Origin: Cyrtodaria siliqua
Taxonomy: Eukaryota > Mollusca > Bivalvia > Adapedonta > Hiatellidae
Direction of reading: 5' to 3'
DNA length: 64,000 nucleotides
NCBI GenBank assembly: GCA_037043455.1
Contig: JAWPHD010011288.1
Location: forward strand, 21,330-85,329
Numbering within the stretch: position 1 is the stretch's first letter; every line of letters starts with the position of its first letter. The notes under the pieces were generated by a model that saw only the letters and a list, made by a program, of their open reading frames with translations, was not told the DNA's origin and ran no database searches. The position numbers and the translations under genes were made by a program. Below are positions 11,546 to 23,400 of this stretch, piece after piece.

Positions 11546-13197
11546 TTGATGAGCCGTTAAACAACATTAAAGTGGAAATAAACAAAATAAGTTTAATGCA
11601 GACGTTTGATACAGCGTTTATTCTGAAAAGTAACATGAACATTGATATATGTACATCATAAAATAATTTTATACACAAATGGTCAAAATTTAAACAAAAA
11701 TCTGTACTGCTTTAATATTAATTGAAAAACTTCAGAGACATTTCTGAAATATGATCACTGAATATTTTTTAGGAACTAAAAAAATAAAAGGAAGCAAGTG
11801 CATATTTTGTTCAGAATTTCAAAAAAAAAAAAAAAATATTTACAAGTCATACTATACACTTCTTTAATATGCCATGTTCTGGTATAAGTACTTTTCTCTA
11901 TTCAGAGAATAGAGAGTTTTGTTAAGAATACGAGTAATTTGCATCATGCCAGGCTATTTACAATTTCCTGTGTATCTGGTTCACTACCTAGCAGAATCCG
12001 GACATAAATGACTGTCCAGCCTACCAGAGAAAATAAACACTGTAATCTGGACAGTTAGCATGGTGTGTGCGGCCTGCTGTAAATACAGACATAATCTTGT
12101 TCATAGATCCCGTGTTTGAGTCAGTGCATTTAAGTGTCGGGACTTATTTTGCCTAAATATTGACTTTTCTTGATGCTACAAGATATAAAATACGACATTT
12201 TGCCACTTTACAATATATACAGTTAAAGTACAACATAAAAATGCTTCATTTCAGCATCAATCAATCCATTCTAGCATTATTACTTCAATAAAATTTAAGA
12301 ATTTAACACATTTCAAATTCTCTCCCCTTTTGAACTATGGCATTGTATGCAGGAAGACAGAAGTAAAGCTTAGTTGGCATATTACCATGTATAGGAATAC
12401 CTCCAAACATTTTAAATTTAATTTACACTAAAAATTCCATGGCATAAATATGTCTTTTTTCTTCATTGCATAAACATATCCAACTCTCAAGACAAGCATG
12501 CACGACAGTAAAACAGATAAATTGTAACGGACACGTAGGTATATACCAAATTCACCGTTGCTAAAATGTATAAAACAATATTCTTGCATCTCCTGTACGC
12601 CAGAAACTGAAAAATAAAACTTTCCACTTTGTTTGATAATTTGCAAGAAAGATTATTTCAAGGTTTCGGATCCAAAGGGTCATACTACATATACATACAA
12701 CCCTTCGACTCACTATACCTCAAAAGCACATTATAATTGTAAGCATCCCAGCTCTAGACAAGAAACAATATTTTGATTTAAACAATATGTTATTCAAGTA
12801 AAGGGAATGGGTTTGGACAACAGGCCATGCCTATGTTAGAACTCTCCCGTATACTATTTTCAAATGAAAGCAATTGTTATATTTTCAATGATTCCCACTT
12901 GCACAGACATTTTTTCGGCCCAAACTTATGAACAATTTTCTTTCCAAAAATCGGCCAAAAAATTATATGCTCAAGACAAAAGGATCACTTTAACATCCCT
13001 TCTTGCTGAAAAAAACATTTAAAGGAAAATTAAATAGGTAATAGATGTTTAGAAGAACACACTGTTGTTTTTTTTATTCTCATAAATACAATGTTATATA
13101 TTTTAATTACAATTTATAATTAATTCACAACTGTTGATGCCTTGGATGTGAATGTTGATGGGACTATTGACATTATGATAAACCTCACACCTAATGC
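11546..13197. other. Downstream region of PNN; no other gene seen
   Basis: AT-rich sequence that may include the PNN 3' UTR. Short open frames are unremarkable, and a poly-A run is at 11821-11836. Confidence 0.5.
13073..13078 (-). terminator. Candidate PNN polyadenylation signal (AATAAA)
   Basis: An AATAAA hexamer on the minus strand about 120 bp downstream of the PNN stop codon. The region is AT-rich, so chance hexamers are frequent and the true 3' end could lie further left. Confidence 0.3.
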
Positions 13198-14456
13198 TCA
13201 CGAATTCACTGGCGCTTCTGGTTTATTTTTCTGCAAACTGTCTCCTGCCTCACTACCAATCATTCCCTTCCTAACAGAACCAACTTCCTTCGCCGCTGGG
13301 GGCCTGGGAATATCCTCTATTGGCACGTCCCCAAGTCCAGGTATCTCTACCTCACCCACCTGCATTTGCTCTTGTTGCTCCATTTCCTCTATTTCTTTCT
13401 CTCTCTCTTTTGCCTCTTTCATCACTTCTGTCATTCCAGCTAGTGCCAACATCTTGCTCGCAATACCAACATTTCCCTTTTCAGCAGCTTCTGCCTTAGA
13501 GCCAACAAACTCTTCCTCCACCTCATCTTCCATTGGTTCCCAGATTTTCTTCTTTTTCTCTGATTTTCCTTCGCCCTTAGATCTCCGCCTGGACTTGGAA
13601 CTTTGTCCGTGTGATTTCTCGTCATCACTGTGATCACGGCTACTCTTTTCCTTCTCTGACCTACTTTTACCTGACCTGTGCCTCTCCTTGCTGTGGGAAT
13701 CCCCTAATCGATCCTTATCCTTCCTTCTCTCCCTTTCTTTGTTTCTTTCCCCACTTCTATCCTTATGGTCTCTTTCCCCACTTTTATCCTTATGGTCTAT
13801 TTCCCCACTTTTATCCTTATGGTCTCTTTCCCCACTTTTATCCTTACGTCCTCTTTCCCTACTTTTATCCTTATGATCCCTTTCCCTACTTTTATCTTTA
13901 TGATCGCTTTCTCCACTTTTATCCTTATGATCCTTTTCCACACTTTTATCCTTTCGGTCCCTTTCCCTACTTCTATTATGATCACTTTCCCCACTTTTAT
14001 CTTTATGTTCCCTTTCCTCACTCTTACTTCTATCCCTTTTCTTTGATTCCCCATCTTTATCTTTCCTTCCTCTCTCCTCCCTTTCTTTTTTCCTCTCCTC
14101 CCTCAGTTTATCCTTCATCTGTCGATCCCTATCTCTCTGTTCTCTCTCTTTATCTCTCTTCACTCTCTCTTCCAAATCTTCACCTTTACTCACATGCCTT
14201 TCCCTACTGTGGCCATGATTATTTTCCTTATCGTCCCCAGGTTTGGTAGGGGAAGATTTGTCAGCGCTACTCCCGAGTCTCTCATTGGCTTCCTCTCCCT
14301 CGGAATCCCCTACCCCACCCCCCTCCCTGTCGCTGTCCCCTTGATCTTCCCCCATACTTGCTTCCCCGTCATCACCTCCTTCGTCGTGGTCCTGAACCTG
14401 GCTCATCATATCTGATATCTCCTCTTCCAACTTCTTGCGACGGTCTTCAATAATAT
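13198..14456 (-). CDS. PNN: PNN coding exon 9 (terminal, acidic and KDKS-repeat tail)
   Basis: Residues 281-699. It opens with IIEDRRKKLEEEISDMM, then an acidic stretch, a Lys/Arg/Glu/Asp block, and at about residues 430-520 roughly nine degenerate 9-residue repeats of the type DHKDKSGER. The C-terminal 120 residues are less repetitive and end APVNS. This tail replaces the Ser/Arg-rich tail of vertebrate pinin. A long minus-strand reading frame continues upstream of the acceptor only because an intronic SINE is open there; the CTGCAG acceptor and phase fix the exon start. Confidence 0.93.
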
Positions 14457-17400
14457 CTGCAGTACACATAAGATATATGTTTGTTTTGTTTGTTTGGTGT
14501 TTTATGTCATTTTCAACGCATGTAAGGTTACTAGTATATACGACGGTCGCTTTTTTTGTGGTGGAGGCAGTCCACGCACTTTTCCTGGGTAGAACCAGTA
14601 CTGTACACCTCCCGCCATCCATAAGAATCGACACTTCCTCACTTACAAGTCGAGCTCCCAGTGGTATTCGAACCCGCAGCGGTGAGAGGCGAGAAGGTTT
14701 ACAACGCAATGGTGTTAACCCTCGGCCACGGAGCACGTTCACATAAAATACAGGAAATACAATTACTTCATTTATAATGAAATTATTAACAAAGGAATTA
14801 TTTTCCGATATTATTTTTCAGCTTTTCATTGGCTGTTTTGACCGGACATTTATGTTTTAAAAGATAGATAAGATCAAAATTGTTACAAAATCAAAACCTG
14901 TTAACAGAGATGATATTATGACAGATCCCGTTGAAGAAGCATGTCATAACAGTGGTGTCCATTGATGATATGTCACTGTAAACTATCTAGTGTTAAAAAT
15001 GTACAACAATGGAATTTAGTAAAACAATGCAGTACACACATACCTTCTATGACCTTTTTTGTCTCTCTGATCTTGGCCTCAGAATCATCGGTGCGTATCT
15101 TTGGCATGAAGAATAAGTGGGGCTTGGCCTTGGTGCGTATGAAGTTCTCTAACTTTCTGGTCTCCTTCACCCATTCATCATGCTGTTAATATACAAGAAC
15201 CTTTATTATATTAATAATTATTGTATCTGTGCATAGACCCTTGGTAAAGATATGCATGCTAGTTGAATATATACTATTGCTAAATTATGGAGAAGCAAAG
15301 GCCTTGAATAGGGTAGGTGGTTACTGGCATATATAAGACTAGGGGGTTAGGGGTCATATATAAGGTTAGGGCACATCCATAACTTATCAGTTATTATCAA
15401 CACATAGAAACAGTATTTATTGATGCATAAAGAACAAATATGTAATAGTAAGTCATGAAGAAACAAAGCATAATCTTTGAGCATTCTACCTTGGTATTTT
15501 TATTCAACGTCAATGTTATTTGAACTCTGCATGTAAATATTAAAATATAGGGAAAGTGAGATCTGGATTGGAACTCACGGATATATTTTCTCCTTGTTTT
15601 TTTTCCCCCTCAACAGTATAGGGTTATAGGTACACGATACTCAACATACGTGTCACAGGACACAATAATTAATTTGTCTCAAACTTTTGAAAAGTTATGA
15701 CATACGAGTTGCAAACCACATAGAAGAAGAGGGCCTGAAGTTAACATGGCTATCACAACAATTGACATATAGTGTCAGTTGTAGGCGAAGTAACACTGTG
15801 TCATGATTTTAACCTGCAAAGCAGTATCAAAGATGTTCACAAAGATATAACCAATCATAACAATCAAATTCGTTCAAATTATAGTCCCCCACCATAGACC
15901 TGTTTTTAATACTTCAAAATAGAAATAATATTTTTAATAATTTATAAAACATCAGGGTTTCCCCCAGGGTCATAAGGCGTCGCATGCAACATGCCTTCCT
16001 GGAAAAGAAAGGAAAAACAACATGCCTTCATCAGAGCAACATGCCTTAAGATTTTCTTAATGTTCATGAATAACAGATTTAAAAGAAGAAAAATAGAATT
16101 TCTATGGCGATTCTTGTTCCTTTTGCACCAAAATCATAAAAGGATGTTATTTTGCCATTTTGCCATTAATAGGCACTATTTTCTTCAAGCCCAGTTTGGT
16201 AAATGTATGTCAGAACAACATGCCTTCACAATTTTCTGGGGGAAACCCTGAAACATGTCATAAAGATTCTGCATCATATATATTTCTTACATTCTGAGCC
16301 ATTTCCATTTTCTGTTCCAACAATTTGATCCTGAACTGTTTTTGTCTCCGTTCCAGGAAGAGCTGTCTCCGTTCCTGTATTATCTCCTCCTTCTCTTGTT
16401 TGAACTTTTCATCAAGTTTCTTCTCAATTTTTATCCTCTGCTCTTCCTGTACAAATAAAAGTAGAAGTTGATTGTTTAAGGGTTAATTATTGGTAAAGTC
16501 ACTGCAGGAGTCAAGGACGACTTACAGAGTTATTCTGGATCACTCTATTCTTTCTATCAACTAGATTGCTCTGGTTCATTTACATGCTCTCCAACATATT
16601 GGTTGACGACTCAACACATTACCGTAGGTTATTGAGAGCCGCCCCAAAGAGAGCAAGGATACATAGGAGGCCGGGAAGTTAACCCTACTCTTACTATTAA
16701 ATAGTTTCTTTCTTTTCATTCTTAAACAACCTTTGATGACAGTCTCAGATACACAGGATCACCCATTAAAATCTCCATCCAACAGGCAAGGCTAAGGCAA
16801 GAGTCTTGCCTGAAGACACACCAAATGGCGCCGGTTAGGCTTGAAACTGTGATTCCAGATGCAGAGTTTATCGCATTTCCTCTGAGACTCTGCGGTCGCC
16901 ACATATCATGGATGAAGCATTGGTTAACACTGATTTTGTGAAAATGTAAATACTCACATATTATTTTAACCCAACGATCAAGGGTGACAAATGTATATAA
17001 AACATAGCTTACCTTCTCTTTGGTAACTACAGCGTCGTCCTTGAACTTCTGCAGTGTACCCAGCAACAAGCCAAACATTCTGCGGTTTCTGCAATAACAA
17101 ATATTGGTTATATCTAGCTTAATATTTCTTATATCTAGCTTAATATTTGTTATATCTAGCTTAATATATGTTTTATTTGCAGAAGAACATCTGTCTGTCT
17201 GTCTATCTGACCTTGTAGCAGAGAAAAAATACTTTCCATTAAAGGCCCCCAAAAATATAAAAATATGTTTGAATTTACCAATACTAGGCGGCCACACACA
17301 TCATCAAAAGCTCGGGGTTTACCAGAAACCAGTGATGGCCTTTAGTTTGACTAGATTACAAGCACACATAAAGCTGGCACACAATGACAGATCAACGAGA

Positions 17401-20400
17401 TGTAGTTTTGCCACTGATCAACTTTTATATCCCACCTGAAGATTGCCAGATCTTCACTGTAAAAAGGGATATGTAGGATTTGTACCAAAAACAAGTAATA
17501 GTACCCAAAGAGCCCCATTATTTCCCAGAATGTAGATCACAGTGATGGGCAAATAGGCTCATCACAAACTAGCAGTTACATTAGTGAGAAAACATGACCC
17601 CATTGTTTAAATATACTTACGTCTTCTGTCGAATATTTCATCTAAAAGCAGAATTTAACTTAATTCATGCAAACTTTAATATATACCATATTCTCCTTTA
17701 ACCTTACCTGGCTTGACCTTTCCTATCTTTTGATTGTTCCTCAATGGAATTCTGGCGACTTCGCTCTTCCTTAGGGGTGGCAATAACAGAGGACTGGATA
17801 GCGGGCTGAAAATAGTCCTTGTTCTTAATACTTAACCTCTAAATCTGCTTGATAATAAAACATGCCTAACAATGTTACCATTTTGTAGGAAAGTTCATAA
17901 CACACTGGTTTCAACCTAGACATTGGCTTTACCTTAAATCAATGAGTAAGCCCTATTGCTTCCTCTCTGTTCTCCTTGTAAATACCTATAAACGTGGTCA
18001 TTGTTCAAACCATTGGATCTGCCAGGTACATTTAGATTTTGCAGAATGTTAACATGGAATATTGGCGGATTGTAAAATATGAATAGTTCTCGCTATAATG
18101 TAGAAGTTATGAATAGTTCTCGCTATAATGTAGAACTAGAAGTTATGCATAGTTCTCGTTATAATGTACTACATGACAATGTGAGTTACCCTTTGTGGGA
18201 AATCATCTTCATCCCCACTATCCCGTCCCCGGGGTCCGCGGTCACGCCCTCCTGGACGGGGTCCAAGTCTGCAGAGTAAACGAACAATATCCATCAACAC
18301 ATCATAAATGACAAGTTCATAATATACAGATTCCATTTTTTATGTTTATATATTTTGCAAGATTAACCGGTTAACCGGTTCATTTTGGGAAAAGTTTACA
18401 AATTACATGCTTAAATTTAATTTATGAGTGGGAATTGGGTGAAATAAGACAAATTCAGCAAATAAATCTTTATACCTGCACGTAGCCTTTGATAAATATA
18501 TAGAAACTTAAATACGGTAGTATTATTAATAGTGGTGCGCGGTATTATTGGTTTAATGTGATAGGGACCTCAAAATAATATGTACCGTGATATTTTTTTA
18601 GCGCGGTATTATCGGTTTAATGTGATAGAGACCTCAAAATAATACGTACCGTGATATTATTTTAGTATACCGGTTCATACCGTTTTTTTTCTACATGTGT
18701 TTTGATTATGAAAGTAAATTAAAATCTGTGACTAAGATCTAATTTTAACTTTGTATGGTTCCCGTGTTTCAAATACAATCGTAAATACACATATTGGGAA
18801 GTGGGTACCATCATAGTTAAAAATAGACGCACTTCCAATAATATATGGTGTTCGCTTATCGTAATGTGCACATTTGTTGTGCTTGTGAATGAGAAACTGC
18901 GCATGGTAGCTCCGAGGTTGACAATGTCTACTTTCTATGCACTATCGTAGTGCTGGGTACCATGCACTCAGACAAGCATGGCCGACTCAAAAGATTGAGA
19001 AATTTTAAAAATAAAAGAGCAAAATCGAGTGTTTGGGATCACCGTGGACTTAAAAAGGGCGCTACAATAGTAGATCTAGGCTAGATCTAGGCAATGTTGT
19101 ATTTTGTAAAATATGCAAGGTCAAGTGCTCTGGCAGCACAACACATCTGGTAACTCATTTGGGAAGACATTACTCGACGTTGAATACAGAACAGAAAGTA
19201 GACATTGTCAACCTCGGAACTGCCATGCATAACGTTTCTCATTCACAAGCACAACTAACATTGCATCACGCTATGTCATCTGCATCAGTACACCAGAAAA
19301 TTTTCAAAGTCTACTGAAATTTTCAATGCAATTGTACAAGAAAATACATTATGAATATGGTACGTATCGCGATACAGACTCTTGTATCGTGATAGGTTTT
19401 TTGGATGCGATACCCATCACTAATTATTTACTTTATATACATGCAGATCTTAAAGAGTGTATGTACCTGGAAAATGCTCCTCCAATAACGGGTCTACGTA
19501 TGACCACGGGACTCTCATCCTGGATGATGCCTCTCCTGGAAAGGTAGACAGGTAATCAATTAAGATAAGCATTAATCAGGGTCAATATAAATCAAGTACG
19601 AAGACACGAATGTGTTGCATGCTGTGAGCAGCATTTCTGATGTCACTAAGAAATGGCCACGAGTAATCATGCACTAAACCATCAACTGTTAGTGACCGTG
19701 TTGGAAAGGGAAATGACAATATATTTCCATTTTAACCCTTTCGCTGCCGATGGCGACTTTTGTCGACTGCTAGGCAGTCTGCCGAAGGCGACTTTTGTCG
19801 CCCTGGTACGTCAAATGTTTTGTGCTATTCATATGACACTGTTTTCCTAACAACGACACCGGGAATTCCCCCGATTTCAAAACGAGGTTCGGAATTTGGG
19901 CATATGTGTATGTAAAAACGTAAATAAAAGGACAAATTGTATAGGGATTTCGAGACACAAAATGACTTCCTCAAAAAAGGGGCCAACGTTTACAGGAGCG
20001 CAAGTTCTGCAAATGATTTGCTACGACAGCCACGGTGAAGGTGGCGATTATGAAACATATTCAGACGAAGAAATTAGTGATATTTTCTTTTGATATTTTA
20101 CATATATTCACCTAATTAAACTGATATGAATGATAAAATAATGATATTTTAAAAAAAAATTAATTATAAAATTAAATTATATAATGCTTTGAAGTAGAAT
20201 TTTTATTTTTTATATATTATTGAAGTTTATGTATATATATATATATTTCCTGTTCAAATTTGAAGTTAATATGTCTTGCAATAACGAAGTTATGGCCGTT
20301 TTCCCAATTACACCCAATTATTAGGAATCTCTGTAAAAATACTTGGCACTGGGGAGTACATTTGCCTATAAATTTGGCAGCGAAAGGGTTAAAGGGACAC

Positions 20401-23400
20401 TGTCTGTAAGTAAGCTGATATTGAGCATAATCAAATAACTGTCTGACTTTTATTCAGTGAAATCTATACATGAAAACATGAGCATAGACCCAAATAAGTA
20501 TGTAGTAATACATTCGTGAGTTTGAAAAAAAAGAAGTTTTAATTATTATTTGTAAATAATGTGGGACCCACTTTATTTACTTTTTATGCTGATCACGTGA
20601 CTTCCATTTGCACATTAGGTTTTCTACATAGTATGTATTGCGCCACAGGAACTGGTCACTTTTTTTTTTGCCTTCTATTATTATAATTGTCTATAAAGGA
20701 CATGAATGGGAAATTTTGGAAAATGCTGGTGTTCTTTTTCAGAGGTCAAGCAGACATTCGAAACCATCTCAATTACATGCACACTATATACTAACATGTG
20801 CAGAAATTAATTTCCTATCCAACAATACCTTTCTTCCTACGATCCCTTGTAAATTCGCTGAGATATCCGAGTTCAAAGTCACCAAAGTGCAATTTGATAC
20901 TGCTCGTCGTTTGTTTATGTCCCCAATGTAAACAAATGAATTTTACCGAAAATCAGGTGTCCGTTAATTCCGTTAAGTTCGGCGCAGTATTCCAGCTTCA
21001 AATCACAATCAATTCACTAACGTAAAGCACCGATACGTAAATAAATCCATATTTTATCAGTGTGCATAGTCCGTATCACGAGAAAGTCACATAACAACGA
21101 GTATTTCGCCACTTGTTATCGGCACTAGCAAACTTTACAAATGAAACCGCCATTTTCAAATGAATTACGGGGCCGAATGACGTCATAATGCGAACCTAAG
21201 ATCTATGGTAAAAAAAAAAAAAAATTAAAAATTATTCTTGAATATATTATTAAATACGCTTGTGCTTATACATAACACTATTATTGATTATAATAGTGTT
21301 ATGGATAAGCACAAACGTATTTTCTAATATATTCAAGAATAATATTAAAAAGTAAAAATACTTACCATAGCTGTTAGATTCGTATTATGACGTCATTCGG
21401 CCCCGAAAATCATTTGAAAATGGCGGTTTCATTTGTAAAGTCTGCTAGTGTCGATAACAAGTGGCGAAATACTCGTTGTTGTGTGACTTTCTCGTGATAC
21501 GGACTATGCAAACTGATAAAATATGGATTTATTTACGTATTGGTGCTTTATGTTAGTGATCTGATTGTGATTTGAAGCTGGAATACTGCGCCGAACTTAT
21601 CGGACACCTAATTTTCGGTAAAATTCATTTGTTTACATTGGGGACATAAACAAACGACGAGCAGCATCAAATTGCACTTTGGTGACTTTGAACTCAGATA
21701 TCTCAGCGAATTTACAAGGGATCGTAGGAAGAAAGGTATTGTTGGATAGGAAATTCATTTCCGCACATGTTAGTATATAGTGTGCATGTAATTGAGATTG
21801 TTTCGAACGCCTGCTTGACCTCTGAAAAAGAACACCAGCATTTTCTAAAATTTCCCATTCATGTCCTTTATAGACAATTGTAATAATAGAAGGCAAAAAA
21901 TAAAAGTGACCAGTTCCTGTGTATTGCGCAATATGTATGGCCCGCATAGCTCAGGTAGGAGCGACGTCGTCTATTACGCGCACAGTCTTATTACTCGTGA
22001 GTGTAATTTTAGGTTGAGCTGCTGGTTCAATTCGCAAAGAGGTAGTTCTTTTTTTTTGTACCGCGATTTAATTCCGTCAATCTTGCTGTTAATTAGTAAA
22101 TATTCAATACTGTTAGTGTGTAAAGTTTGTGAACGTAATTAGTGTGCGTTTATAAGCTAAAAGTTATGGACATTGTCCCTTTAATGGCATTATGAAAACA
22201 GCAGCCGTTCTTGGGGATTTTGAGGGAAATACAACATGTCATACTAAAATATTTAAAAGAAAGACAGACCTGACTTATTTTTGAGTCGTTCTGGGCGGTG
22301 AGCGATCTGATTTGTTCTGCACTGGATAAGGTTCCTTTTCTAAACAAGGGCAGTTTCAGTTTGAAAAGGACTACTTAAATAGAACTAGACCTACCAGAAA
22401 ACAAAATATTGGTGAAAAGAATATATATGGATGGATATGAATCGGGTTTAAGCTTTTATCGATATTGACATTCTAAACAAATTTAGTAAAGATCAGATAA
22501 AAAATGAGGTAGCTACAGATTTAACAAAGGAAAATACAATATAGCATTTTTCAATAAATCAAGGTCCATAACTCTGTCGTTACTGACAAGATCTAGCTGG
22601 TTTTCGAACTTGTCCAAGATTTCATTGATATACAGCGATTTGCACAACTAGACATCTTACCGATGCTTCCTGCCAAGTTTCGTCGAAATCCAACAAGGTG
22701 TTTAGGAGGAGTAGCGCCAACAAGAAATTTAAAGGTAAAAATAAAAATGTCAAGGGGCCGTAACTCCGTCAAAAATCATACAAACCGAAAAAAAATGCAA
22801 TATGCACAACAGGCCATCATACCAATGCTTCCTGTTTCGTCAAATCCAAATCGAGGGGAAAAAATAATAATTAAAAAACATATATATATTTAAAAAATGC
22901 AAAAAAAACACCTTAAAAATGTTTAAAAAAAAACACACCAAAAAACTGTATAAGTTTGGTTAAGATTGCTCAAAAAATGTGGCCTGTATGGTGTTAACAT
23001 GTAAACCTGCATTTTTGCTAATTCAGGGGCTGGTGTTACTGGTCCGATTTTGCCCATTATCGAACTCGTCCGAGATCTTATGGTCATATACACTCTGTGC
23101 AAGCTGGTTAAGATTACTCAAGAAATGTGGCCTTTATCGTGTAAACCAGAAGATGAAAAACTGCATTTTTTGCTAATTCAGGGCCGATCTTGCCCATTAT
23201 CAAACTCTTCCGAAACCCTACGGTCATATACAATCTGTGCAAGTTTGGTTAAGATTGCTCAAGAAATGTGGCCTCTATCGTACAACTGCATTTTTTGCTA
23301 ATTCAGGGGCCATAACTCTGGTGTTACTGGTCCGATCTGGCCCATTATCGAACTCGTCCGAGGTCTTAGACTTATGGTCTCATACAATCTGTGCAAGTTT

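Larger units (their letters stand above)
20393..22180. mobile_element. 1.79 kb TTAA element with large internal palindrome
   Basis: Ends AGGGACACTGTCTGTAA and its inverted relative GGACATTGTCCCT are flanked by TTAA (20389-20392 and 22181-22184). The core is a palindrome with arms 20640-21272 and 21290-21928, about 90% or more identical by eye, around a short AT-rich centre. The right end carries the tRNA-like repeat 21937-22180. Open frames in the arms mirror each other and are repeat sequence. Confidence 0.75.

Noticed and set aside
13611..14249. Plus-strand frames rich in FPHFYPYG opposite PNN exon 9
   Set aside because: Antisense shadow of the PNN KDKS repeats.
14680..14739. Functional tRNA gene on the minus strand
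   Set aside because: A and B boxes are present but the block continues into a SINE body shared with three other loci, and no closed acceptor stem is evident.
20638..21947. Two 97-104 codon frames of similar sequence on opposite strands
   Set aside because: They are the two arms of one palindrome; the arms belong to a TTAA element and the frames lack protein resemblance.
22262..22335. Minus-strand exon-like stretch (KGTLSSAEQIRSLTAQND...) in PNN intron 2
   Set aside because: It has an acceptor-like TTTAG and a weak donor GTCTGT, but its phases do not join exon 2 to exon 3, while exon 2 joins exon 3 directly in phase.
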